Source: CAJBVG01 sp943371425 (GTDB lineage: Bacteria > Bacteroidota > Bacteroidia > Sphingobacteriales > Sphingobacteriaceae). Taken from it: a stretch of DNA of 64,000 bases. How positions within the stretch are numbered: position 1 is the first letter of the stretch; each line of letters begins with the position of its first letter. Below, piece by piece: positions 1-6,645 of this stretch. Position numbers and translations under genes: made by a program. The notes beneath the pieces are model-generated. The model saw nothing but the letters and a program-made list of their open reading frames with translations, did no database searches and was not told the DNA's origin. The stretch covers positions 12,505 to 76,504 of the forward strand of contig CALRUR010000014.1 of NCBI GenBank assembly GCA_943371425.1. The letters run 5' to 3'.

Positions 1-1
1 T

Positions 2-265
2 ATTTCAAATGCCGAAATGGGAGAGGAAGTAAACCGTAAATTTCCGAAGTTCGATACAATGTGCAGAATGTTCTCTGAAGAACTCCTCGCTAAACAACAA
101 ATAGACTTCGACGATTTTAAAACCTCCTCGCCAGAACAACGCTACCAAAACTTATTGCAAAAACGACCAGATCTTTTACAACGCGTACCACAACACCAAC
201 TGGCTAGCTTTTTAGGCATCAAACCACAATCTCTAAGCAGACTACGAGCAAGAATATTGAGATAG
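2..265 (+). CDS. Crp/Fnr family transcriptional regulator, C-terminal fragment
   Basis: This is the last 88 codons of a gene cut by the window edge; the frame is open to base 2, so the first in-frame ATG (17) is internal rather than the start. The visible part is the linker and helix-turn-helix end of a cAMP-receptor-like regulator: a stretch PEQRYQNLLQKRPDLLQRVP is followed by an HTH of the form ASFLGIKPQSLSRLRARI, where the SLSR/RLR residues belong to the DNA-recognition helix typical of Bacteroidota Crp/Fnr proteins. The N-terminal cyclic-nucleotide-binding-like domain lies outside the window, so the ligand cannot be judged. It is followed directly by a palindromic repeat block. Confidence 0.85.
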   Translation: MSNAEMGEEVNRKFPKFDTMCRMFSEELLAKQQIDFDDFKTSSPEQRYQNLLQKRPDLLQRVPQHQLASFLGIKPQSLSRLRARILR

Positions 266-350
266 TATGATAGTATGCTAGTGTGATAGTATGCTAATTT
301 AGCAACACCCTACCTATATTAGCATACTATCACACTAGCAAACTAGCACA
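264..350. repeat. Octamer array with mirrored arms (block A)
   Basis: The left arm is four 8-base units (264-295) alternating AGTATGMT and AGTGTGAT. The right arm is the same pattern inverted. A perfect 23-base inverted repeat pairs 276-298 with 318-340 around a 19-base loop that contains TTTAGCAACACC (298-309), the same 12-mer found in the centre of block B (1060-1071). It could form a strong hairpin at the end of the upstream regulator gene, but no long T-run follows, so it is not a standard terminator. Confidence 0.85.
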
Positions 351-390
351 TTAATTAACTTAAGTGAACGTTTATTGATTTTAGCCATTC

Positions 391-398
391 TACTTTTG
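391..398 (+). promoter_or_regulatory. Candidate -7 promoter element (TACTTTTG)
   Basis: TACTTTTG matches the Bacteroidota -7 consensus TAnnTTTG and lies 19 bases upstream of the ATG at 418. No well-spaced TTG -33 element is seen; the nearest TTG (375-377) is only 13 bases away. The call is therefore tentative. Confidence 0.35.
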
Positions 399-417
399 CA
401 ATATCAATTTAATAATT

Positions 418-1035
418 ATGCGAAAGAAAATTTTATGGCTAATTGTTGCATCCATTTTGGCAAGCAGTTTACAAGTAAATGCACAATCATCTAAAACAGA
501 CAGCACCTTTAAAAGGTGGTACATTGGTAGTTCCTTGTTTTTATTAGGGAATTTTGATAAGGTAAATAATCCCGAATACATACAATTAAATGTCGGCTAT
601 CGTTTAACTCCAAAAGATGTTATATCCTTCGAATTTAAACGCTCCATTTATTCTTGGCCAATAGGTATTCCTTTTGGGCTATCTTTTGATGCTCCGGGAC
701 TAAATTATCCTGGTCATGCTCGTATTCTTGCACCAACCATAGGTTACCAGCGCTTTTGGTGGAAAGGAGTGTATTCCTCTGTTTATGCTTTAAATGCTTT
801 TGAAAAATATTTGGATGAGAATAAGAAAAAGATTGGCAACGGGTACACCTTGTACATGAACTTCCACTTAGGTTACCAATTTAAATTTTTCAATAACCGT
901 TTCTTCTTTGAACCTGCAATTGGCTGTAGTTATTGGCCGATACGAACCAATGTTCCAGAAACTTTTAAATCTGTAGAAAAAAAATGGCCCAATTATTTTA
1001 TACAACCGGGCCTACATTTTGGATACAATTTCTAA
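418..1035 (+). CDS. Secreted outer-membrane beta-barrel-like protein, unknown function
   Basis: This is a 205-residue protein with a clear signal peptide (basic start MRKK, hydrophobic stretch to about residue 20, cleavage near VNAQ-SS). The rest alternates aromatic and polar residues in short beta-strand-like runs and ends in GYNF, a terminal aromatic residue typical of outer-membrane barrels. A tryptophan/tyrosine-rich segment (KRWYIGSS, YQRFWWKGVYSS) supports a membrane-interface barrel. I do not recognise a named family. The gene stands alone between two related palindromic repeat blocks (264-350 and 1036-1115), which is unusual in itself. An outer-membrane location is inferred and the function is unknown. 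Confidence 0.75.
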   Translation: MRKKILWLIVASILASSLQVNAQSSKTDSTFKRWYIGSSLFLLGNFDKVNNPEYIQLNVGYRLTPKDVISFEFKRSIYSWPIGIPFGLSFDAPGLNYPGHARILAPTIGYQRFWWKGVYSSVYALNAFEKYLDENKKKIGNGYTLYMNFHLGYQFKFFNNRFFFEPAIGCSYWPIRTNVPETFKSVEKKWPNYFIQPGLHFGYNF

Positions 1036-1115
1036 TTTGCTCATATGCTCGTGTGCTCATTTAGCAACACCGTTCCTAAATGAGCATATGAGCAAACGAA
1101 CACACGAGCACACGA
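1036..1115. repeat. Octamer array with mirrored arms (block B)
   Basis: Units of 8 bases with pattern TCRTNNNN point inward from both sides. A perfect 15-base inverted repeat joins 1036-1050 and 1082-1096, and an inner 9-base pair joins 1055-1063 and 1078-1086. The two arms differ by loss or gain of whole 8-base units. The centre contains TTTAGCAACACC (1060-1071), identical to the loop of block A on the other side of the gene. It sits between two convergent genes and may act as a bidirectional hairpin. Confidence 0.85.
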
Positions 1116-1116
1116 C

Positions 1117-2298
1117 CTACTTAAAGGCATTCAACCCCGTTACATCCATACCTGTTATTAACAAGTGGATATCATGAGTACCTTCGTAAGTTACCACAGA
1201 TTCTAAGTTCATCATGTGGCGCATAATTGGATATTCGCCGGTGATGCCCATTCCGCCTAACATTTGGCGAGCATCGCGAGCAGTATTTAAAGCAAGTTCT
1301 ACGGAGTTACGTTTAGCCATTGATATTTGTGCAGCAGTAGCTCTGTCTTCAGATTTAAGAACACCTAATCTCCAATTCAATAATTGTCCTTTGGTAATTT
1401 CGGTAATCATTTCTGCTAATTTCTTTTGTTGCAATTGGAAACCACCTATTGGGCGATCGAACTGAATACGCTCTTTAGAATAACGTAAAGCAGTATCATA
1501 ACAATCCATAGCAGCACCCATTGCACCCCAAGCAATACCATAACGAGCTTGGTTCAAACAACCCAATGGGCCTTTTAAACCTTCTACGTTTGGTAAAATA
1601 TTTTCTTTTGGTACACGTACATTATCGAATACCAATTCGCCCGTTGCCGAAGCACGTAACGACCATTTGTTGTGTGTTTCTGGAGTAGTAAAACCTTCCA
1701 TTCCACGTTCCACAATAATTCCTTTTATTTTACCTGCTTCGTTCTTCGCCCATACCACTGCAATGTCTGCAAATGGAGCATTAGAAATCCACATTTTAGC
1801 ACCGTTTAATATCACATGGTCGCCATCTTCTTTGTAATTAGTGAGCATTCCGCTTGGGTTCGAACCATGGTTAGGTTCTGTTAAACCAAAGCATCCCATA
1901 AATTCGCCAGTAGCTAATTTTGGTAAGTATTTTTTACGTTGCTCTTCAGAACCGTATGCATAAATTGGCCACATTACTAAAGATCCTTGTACAGATGCAG
2001 TTGATCTAATACCCGAATCGCCACGTTCTACTTCTTGCATAATTAAACCGTACGAAATATAATCCATACCGCCACCACCATATTCCACCGGAATAGTAGG
2101 ACCGAAGGCACCAATTTCGCCTAAGCCTTTAATTAAATGTTTCGGGAATTCTGCACGTTGTGCATAATCTTCAATAATAGGGCTCACTTCTTTCTTCACC
2201 CAATCGCGTACAGAATTACGCACCAATTTGTGTTCTTCTGTTAATAACTCGTCGAGTAAATAATAATCTGGAGCTTCAAATAAATCTGTTTTAGCCAT
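1117..2298 (-). CDS. gcdH: Glutaryl-CoA dehydrogenase-like acyl-CoA dehydrogenase
   Basis: This 393-residue flavoprotein has the standard acyl-CoA dehydrogenase length. GCDH enzymes oxidise and decarboxylate glutaryl-CoA to crotonyl-CoA in lysine and tryptophan breakdown, passing electrons to ETF. Visible signatures are FGLTEPNHGSNPS (flavin/substrate loop), the segment IRSTASVQ with Arg98 and Ser102 in the positions that bind the glutaryl carboxylate in the human enzyme, SLRASATGELVFDNVRVP, and the catalytic base Glu372 in TYEGTHDIH. The C-terminal pattern is closer to GCDH than to short-chain or isovaleryl dehydrogenases. It is transcribed divergently from folB with a 61-base shared promoter region. 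No other lysine-degradation gene is adjacent, so the substrate rests on motif similarity. Confidence 0.83.
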   Translation of the reverse strand: MAKTDLFEAPDYYLLDELLTEEHKLVRNSVRDWVKKEVSPIIEDYAQRAEFPKHLIKGLGEIGAFGPTIPVEYGGGGMDYISYGLIMQEVERGDSGIRSTASVQGSLVMWPIYAYGSEEQRKKYLPKLATGEFMGCFGLTEPNHGSNPSGMLTNYKEDGDHVILNGAKMWISNAPFADIAVVWAKNEAGKIKGIIVERGMEGFTTPETHNKWSLRASATGELVFDNVRVPKENILPNVEGLKGPLGCLNQARYGIAWGAMGAAMDCYDTALRYSKERIQFDRPIGGFQLQQKKLAEMITEITKGQLLNWRLGVLKSEDRATAAQISMAKRNSVELALNTARDARQMLGGMGITGEYPIMRHMMNLESVVTYEGTHDIHLLITGMDVTGLNAFK

Positions 2299-2359
2299 CG
2301 CTATTCTATATATTTGTTAAATCGGAACAAAGGTAACAAAAAATCAAAAGGACTCTAGA
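2299..2359. promoter_or_regulatory. Divergent promoter region for gcdH and folB
   Basis: Each strand carries a match to the Bacteroidota -7 motif TAnnTTTG: TACCTTTG on the minus strand (plus coordinates 2328-2335), about 30 bases before the gcdH start, and TATATTTG on the plus strand (2309-2316), about 44 bases before folB. Neither has a well-spaced TTG at -33, so the assignment rests on the -7 motif and the divergent layout. Confidence 0.45.
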
Positions 2360-2713
2360 ATGTATAAAATCTCTTTAAATAATTTAGAATTTTATTCCCT
2401 ACATGGTTATTATCAGGAAGAAAATCTAATTGGAAACGTTTTTATAGTAGATATGTTTGTAGAAATTCCGGATCATATTGTTGAATCGGAAAATTTGGGT
2501 AGCACCGTAAACTACGTGGTATTATATGGCATTGCAAAAGAAGAAATGCAAATCACCCAAAAACTCTTAGAAACCGTGGTAAAAAACATTCACGATCGCA
2601 TCAAACTCCTAAACCCAAACATCTCCAACATAGAAGTAAGCCTGCGCAAAAAACACGTACCCATCGAGGGCATGATAGGCTCCGCCACAGTTACATATTG
2701 CAGTAAATTCTAA
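2360..2713 (+). CDS. folB: Dihydroneopterin aldolase
   Basis: This 117-residue protein has the single tunnelling-fold domain of FolB. The family converts 7,8-dihydroneopterin to 6-hydroxymethyl-7,8-dihydropterin and glycolaldehyde in folate synthesis. Recognisable elements are the N-terminal LHGYYQEEN with the pterin-binding Glu, GNVFIVDMFVE, the segment TVNYVVLYGIAKEEM, LLETVVKNI, and the C-terminal LRKKHVPIEG that carries the catalytic Lys. The last codons and the TAA stop lie inside the first units of the following heptamer array, so the C-terminal SKF may be repeat-derived. No other folate gene is adjacent. Confidence 0.92.
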   Translation: MYKISLNNLEFYSLHGYYQEENLIGNVFIVDMFVEIPDHIVESENLGSTVNYVVLYGIAKEEMQITQKLLETVVKNIHDRIKLLNPNISNIEVSLRKKHVPIEGMIGSATVTYCSKF

Positions 2714-2795
2714 TATCTAAATTCTAAACTCTAAATTCTAATGCCTAAATTCGTAATTCGTAATTCGTAATTTGTAATTCGTAATTTGTAATTCA
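2704..2795. repeat. Heptamer array (TAAATTC then TAATTYG units)
   Basis: Thirteen units of 7 bases run head to tail with one extra base at 2753. Units 1-7 follow TAAATTC with variants (2704-2752), and the later units follow TAATTCG/TAATTTG (2754-2795). The TAA of the second unit is the folB stop codon (2711-2713). The array ends 5 bases before the ATG of the next gene. It has a single arm with no inverted partner. Confidence 0.85.
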
Positions 2796-2800
2796 CATAA

Positions 2801-4186
2801 ATGTTTAACCAAGATCATCTCCAATTTTTCAATTCCATCTTAACTAAAGAGCAAGTATTAGTTGCCGAAGAAGATAAACTCGATTACTCACACGATGAAA
2901 CCGAAGATTATATTTTCATCCCAGATTTAGTATTGATACCGAATAACACTGCGGAGGTTTCTACAATATTAAAATATTGTAATGAACATTTAATACCAGT
3001 TACTCCACGTGCAGGCGGAACAGGCTTGAGTGGTGGTGCATTGGCTGTACACGGTGGTGTAATTTTGAGTATGGAACGTTTCAATAAAATTATAGAAGTA
3101 GATGTTCGCAACTTACAATCAACAGTAGAACCGGGAGTAATTACACAAGTGTTTATGGACGAAATTGCGAAGCATGAGTTAATGTATCCGGTTGATCCAT
3201 CGAGCAAAGGTTCCTGTATGTTGGGTGGAAATTTAGCAGAGTCGAGTGGGGGCCCAAGAGCAGTAAAATATGGTACAGTGAGAGATTATGTGTTGAACAT
3301 AGAAATGGTTTTACCTACGGGCGAAATAATTTGGACTGGTGCTAATACTTTGAAATATGCATCTGGATATAACCTCACACAATTAATGATTGGTTCCGAA
3401 GGAACATTGGGTGTTATTACTAAAATTGTGTTCAAACTAGTACCATCACCAAAACATAATTTACTTTTATTAGCTTCTTTTTACGAATCGGAAAATGCTT
3501 GCGATGCTGTATCTGCTATATTTAGAGCAGGTATTAGCCCTTCGGCATTAGAGTTTATGGAAAAGGATGGAGTAGATTGGGTAGTAAAATACGAAGGCTT
3601 ACATTTCGATCAAAAAGAAAACATCAAAGCCTATTTATTAATAGAAGTAGATGGAAACGAGTTAGATTTAATGTACAAAGAATGCGAAGCCATTACCGAA
3701 GTGCTTTATCAATATAAAGTGGAAGAAGTATTATTTGCAGATTCATCTGCTCAAAAAGAAGAGTGGTGGAAAATGCGCCGGAACATGGCTCACTCTGTAA
3801 AAGCGCACTCTATATATAAAGAAGAAGATACGGTGGTACCTCGTGCAGAGCTTGCAAAATTATTAGCAGGTATAAAAGAAATTGGAGCAAAGTATGGATT
3901 TCAATCGGTTTGCTATGGGCATGCAGGCGACGGAAATTTACACATCAATATTATAAAAGGTACCATGAACGACGACGATTGGAACCATAAATTGAAAGAT
4001 GGCATCAAAGAAATTTTTCAATTAACTACGTATTTAAACGGAACCATTTCTGGTGAACATGGCATTGGCTATGTGCAAAAAGAATACATGCCTATTAAAT
4101 ATTCGGAGGTAAATTTAAATTTGATGAGAGGGATTAAGAAAGTCTTCGACCCTAATGGAATACTCAATCCTGGCAAAATATTCTAA
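2801..4186 (+). CDS. FAD-linked oxidase, GlcD/D-lactate dehydrogenase family
   Basis: This 461-residue enzyme has an N-terminal FAD-binding type 4 (PCMH) domain, with PRAGGTGLSGGA near residue 70 as the FAD pyrophosphate loop, DPSSKGSCMLGGNLAESSGG, and GSEGTLGVITKI. A C-terminal FAD-oxidase domain follows, with YGHAGDGNLHINI and SGEHGIGYVQK carrying the histidines that sit near the flavin and substrate. The family oxidises 2-hydroxyacids (glycolate, D-lactate, D-2-hydroxyglutarate) to 2-oxoacids. There is no iron-sulfur domain and no GlcE/GlcF partner nearby, so it is probably a stand-alone D-lactate or D-2-hydroxyacid dehydrogenase. The exact substrate cannot be read from sequence. A terminator follows at 4233. 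Confidence 0.85.
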   Translation: MFNQDHLQFFNSILTKEQVLVAEEDKLDYSHDETEDYIFIPDLVLIPNNTAEVSTILKYCNEHLIPVTPRAGGTGLSGGALAVHGGVILSMERFNKIIEVDVRNLQSTVEPGVITQVFMDEIAKHELMYPVDPSSKGSCMLGGNLAESSGGPRAVKYGTVRDYVLNIEMVLPTGEIIWTGANTLKYASGYNLTQLMIGSEGTLGVITKIVFKLVPSPKHNLLLLASFYESENACDAVSAIFRAGISPSALEFMEKDGVDWVVKYEGLHFDQKENIKAYLLIEVDGNELDLMYKECEAITEVLYQYKVEEVLFADSSAQKEEWWKMRRNMAHSVKAHSIYKEEDTVVPRAELAKLLAGIKEIGAKYGFQSVCYGHAGDGNLHINIIKGTMNDDDWNHKLKDGIKEIFQLTTYLNGTISGEHGIGYVQKEYMPIKYSEVNLNLMRGIKKVFDPNGILNPGKIF

Positions 4187-4232
4187 TTTTTTCCTTAAAA
4201 CTGCTAATTCGGCAGTGTGATTTTAGTGTTTA

Positions 4233-4254
4233 ACGACAACCTGTCGTGTTTTTT
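4233..4254 (+). terminator. Rho-independent terminator after the FAD-linked oxidase gene
   Basis: A perfect 6-base stem (ACGACA 4233-4238 with TGTCGT 4242-4247) around a 3-base loop is followed by GTTTTTT. It lies 47 bases after the stop codon. Confidence 0.7.
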
Positions 4255-4310
4255 CTTGTTTTTTTGCTTTGGTATTTCAATTGATGTATACGTGCCAAAC
4301 ACAAAATAAT

Positions 4311-4316
4311 AAGGAG
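4311..4316 (+). promoter_or_regulatory. Canonical Shine-Dalgarno (AAGGAG) for hsp20
   Basis: AAGGAG ends 8 bases before the ATG at 4325. Most genes in this window have no visible Shine-Dalgarno, as is common in Bacteroidota, so a strong one in front of a heat-shock gene stands out and fixes the start. Confidence 0.65.
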
Positions 4317-4324
4317 AACACAAA

Positions 4325-4765
4325 ATGACTTACGTAAAATTTAAAAACAACGGACCATTAACGAATACAATGTTGAACAAAATGTTTAATCCATTGTACA
4401 ATGAATTTCTCGCTCCAAGCATGCACGATTCGGCAACTCATCTACCTGCGGTAAATGTTTTAGAGAGCGAAGATAAATTTCAAATTGAATTAGCTGCACC
4501 GGGATTAGTGAAAGAGGATTTCAACATTAAACTAGAAAAAGAGGTGTTGCATATTTCTACTTCAAAGAAAGCAGAAGAAGTGCAAGAAGGAACTAAATAC
4601 ACACGCAAAGAATTCAGTTTTTACTCGTTCAAACGTTCATTCAATTTACCAGAAATTGCAGACCAAGATCAAATTTCTGCAGAGTATAAAGATGGAATAT
4701 TGACTGTATCTATAGCGAAGAAAAAAGAATCTTTGCCGCAAGTAAAAGAAATTAAGATCTCATAA
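4325..4765 (+). CDS. Hsp20/alpha-crystallin small heat-shock protein
   Basis: This 146-residue ATP-independent holdase chaperone binds unfolding proteins in the cytoplasm and prevents aggregation. The alpha-crystallin domain covers about residues 40-140: PAVNVLESEDKFQIELAAPG opens it, GLVKEDFNIKLEKEVLHIS follows, and the family signature region with FKRSFNLPE and AEYKDGILTVSIAKK closes it. The C-terminal PQVKEIKIS supplies the I-x-I-type tail used for oligomer assembly. A strong AAGGAG lies just upstream, and hairpin terminators stand on both sides, so it is probably a monocistronic, highly expressed stress gene. Confidence 0.93.
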   Translation: MTYVKFKNNGPLTNTMLNKMFNPLYNEFLAPSMHDSATHLPAVNVLESEDKFQIELAAPGLVKEDFNIKLEKEVLHISTSKKAEEVQEGTKYTRKEFSFYSFKRSFNLPEIADQDQISAEYKDGILTVSIAKKKESLPQVKEIKIS

Positions 4766-4786
4766 TTGGGTTTTTTAGGTTAGGTG

Positions 4787-4822
4787 AACGGCGTGTTTCA
4801 GAAATGAGCACGTCGTTTTTTT
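4787..4822 (+). terminator. Rho-independent terminator after hsp20
   Basis: A 9-base stem with one G:T wobble (4787-4795 with 4809-4817) is followed by a run of seven T (4816-4822). Confidence 0.75.
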
Positions 4823-4880
4823 ATTACATTTGTATAAGAACACAAATAAATTTTCGTTTTTGAAAAGATTAATATAGAAT

Positions 4881-5420
4881 ATGAAAAAGATAATTTTCGC
4901 GATTAGTATTATATGCAGTACAATAGTATGGAACAATGCCTATTCACAAAAAAGTTTTTCTTGGGATCGTGTTGTTTTTGGTGGAAACTTTGGAATGAGT
5001 TTTTCTACTTATGAGTCGCTAGTTGCCTTGTCGCCTAGCGTGGGCTATAGGTTTACAGAGAAGTTAACTGTTGGAACTGGTATTATTTATCAATACTACG
5101 GAGTAAAGTTTCCGAACTTCAAATATAACTACAATAACTACGGAGGTAGGTTATACGGTACGTATCAAATTAATGATTTTTTAATTGCACATACCGAATT
5201 TGAAACACTAAATTTAGAGTACATTAGTTACAATCCACTCGGAAATCCGGACGGATCTTTGAGAAGAACCGTTAACAGTTGGTTCGTAGGTGGAGGATAT
5301 AGACAATACTTTTCGCGCAACTCCACCATCGATTTAATGGTGCTTTATAATTTAACAGAAACACCATTTACCCCTTACAGTAATCCGGTAATTAGAGTAG
5401 GTTTTGGTATCGGATTGTAA
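4881..5420 (+). CDS. Outer-membrane beta-barrel protein, unknown function
   Basis: This 179-residue protein has a signal peptide (MKKIIFAISIICSTIVW, cleavage near AYSQ-KS). The mature part has alternating strands with glycine and aromatic residues (GGNFGMSFSTYES, SVGYRFTEKLTVGTGIIYQYYG, VRVGFGIGL-like end), typical of small Bacteroidota barrels with an OmpA/PorT-like fold. A TACATTTG element at 4825-4832 is a possible promoter -7 box. It converges on yajQ. No specific function can be assigned. Confidence 0.75.
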   Translation: MKKIIFAISIICSTIVWNNAYSQKSFSWDRVVFGGNFGMSFSTYESLVALSPSVGYRFTEKLTVGTGIIYQYYGVKFPNFKYNYNNYGGRLYGTYQINDFLIAHTEFETLNLEYISYNPLGNPDGSLRRTVNSWFVGGGYRQYFSRNSTIDLMVLYNLTETPFTPYSNPVIRVGFGIGL

Positions 5421-5444
5421 AAAAAATATAAAAATTTTCAAAAA

Positions 5445-5936
5445 TTACGAACGCATGTTTATGAACTGAAGAGCTTGTTCGAAGCTTTCGGAGCGCAATA
5501 ATTGTATCACTTCTTGCAAATCATCAATCTTTTTTCCACTTACTCTTAGCTGATCATTTTGTATTTGAGCTTCTACTTTTAACTTAGAATCTTTAATTTT
5601 TTTTACAATTTGTTTTGCTAATTCTTTATCAATTCCATCTTTAATTTTTACTTCTTTACGTATCATATTTCCAGAAGCAATTTCATCTTTTCCGAAGTCG
5701 AAACATTTTGGGTCGATGCCCTGCTTCATAGACCTGCCAATGATTACATCGCTTATGGCTTTTACACGCATGTCGTTTTCGGTGAGAATATTTATAAGAT
5801 TTAATTTCTTATCATACTCAATTTCTGTCTTCGATCCGTTGAAGTCATAACGATTAATAATTTCTTTTTTTGCATTGTTAATTGCATTGTCGAGTAGTTG
5901 AAAATCTACTTTGCTTACGATGTCGAATGTTGGCAT
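5445..5936 (-). CDS. yajQ: YajQ family nucleotide-binding protein
   Basis: This 163-residue protein matches the full length of the YajQ/UPF0234 family. It starts with MPTFDIVSKVDFQLLDNAIN and contains RYDFNGSKTEIE, GRSMKQGIDPKCFDFG and ends with VRVSGKKIDDLQ-type and EQALQFINMR sequence, all family hallmarks. The fold is two ferredoxin-like domains. A cyclic di-GMP-binding regulator role has been shown for a Xanthomonas homologue, but whether this protein binds c-di-GMP is not known. It stands alone, convergent with the barrel gene. Confidence 0.93.
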   Translation of the reverse strand: MPTFDIVSKVDFQLLDNAINNAKKEIINRYDFNGSKTEIEYDKKLNLINILTENDMRVKAISDVIIGRSMKQGIDPKCFDFGKDEIASGNMIRKEVKIKDGIDKELAKQIVKKIKDSKLKVEAQIQNDQLRVSGKKIDDLQEVIQLLRSESFEQALQFINMRS

Positions 5937-6179
5937 GTTGATAACTTTTTTTTAAAGTTTATTTTTTAAATAAATAATTTTAAATTTGTAAAAGAATTTG
6001 AGTTGAATCAAAAAAAACATTTCAACACATTTTCAACACAAGGTTCTTTGACTAATTTTATAATGATGATACGGAAATCTTCGGACGACCGATTCACAAA
6101 TATCGATGTGATATCGACAATAAAAAAATAAATCATCAAAAAACCAAACAATTTAATTTTTAACTTAAAACAAAAAAAC

Positions 6180-6533
6180 ATGGAAAAAGCAAAAAAAGCA
6201 CCAGCAAAGAAAAAAGCTGCTGCTAAAAAACCAGCTGTAAAAAAAGCAGCAAAGAAAGCAGCTCCTAAAAAAGCAGCAGCTAAAAAAGCAGCTCCAAAGA
6301 AAGTAGCTAAGAAAGCAGCTCCTAAAAAAGTAGCTAAAAAAGCAGCTCCTAAGAAAGTAGCTAAAAAAGCAGCTCCTAAGAAAGCAGCTAAAAAAGCAGC
6401 TCCTAAGAAAGCAGCTAAGAAAGCAGCTCCTAAGAAAGCAGCAGCTAAAAAAGCAGCACCAAAAAAAAAAGTAGCTAAAAAAGCAACTTCAAAAAAAGCG
6501 GCTAAACCAGCTGCTTCTGGCGATATGAAATAA
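6180..6533 (+). CDS. Lysine/alanine-rich histone H1-like protein
   Basis: This 117-residue protein is almost entirely Lys, Ala and Pro in reiterated KKAAPKK, KKVAKKAAP and KKAAAKK motifs, like the C-terminal tail of eukaryotic histone H1 and bacterial Hc1/AlgP-like proteins. It has no globular domain and is predicted disordered, strongly basic and DNA-binding, probably a nucleoid-compacting protein. The coding DNA is itself a tandem array of AAAGCAGCT-type units, so copy number may vary by slippage. The 243-base upstream region (5937-6179) is AT-rich with no ORF and no clear promoter motif. A terminator follows at 6587. The opposite-strand frame (6008-6562) is a repeat shadow. Confidence 0.85.
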   Translation: MEKAKKAPAKKKAAAKKPAVKKAAKKAAPKKAAAKKAAPKKVAKKAAPKKVAKKAAPKKVAKKAAPKKAAKKAAPKKAAKKAAPKKAAAKKAAPKKKVAKKATSKKAAKPAASGDMK

Positions 6534-6586
6534 TTTATCGTTAAATATTCGAGTGTTAACACAAATTTAACACTTTAGTAACTTTA

Positions 6587-6627
6587 AAAATAGCTCTGAT
6601 AATTCTTTCAGGGCTATTTTTGTTTTT
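6587..6627 (+). terminator. Strong Rho-independent terminator
   Basis: A 13-base stem with one wobble (6587-6599 with 6608-6620) and an 8-base loop is followed by T-runs to 6627. It ends the histone-like gene and lies only 19 bases before the ppk1 ATG. Confidence 0.85.
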
Positions 6628-6645
6628 AGTTGTATATTGCAAAAA

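Noticed and set aside
264..350. Possible CRISPR array or attachment site
   Set aside because: Units are contiguous with no unique spacers, and no cas or integrase gene is present.
6008..6562. Long minus-strand ORF of 184 codons rich in Ala/Phe/Leu opposite the histone-like gene
   Set aside because: It is the antisense reading of a Lys/Ala codon repeat; the plus-strand product has a sensible composition, an ATG and a terminator.
6637..6645. TTG start for ppk1
   Set aside because: The ATG at 6646 is standard for the family and lies farther from the upstream terminator.
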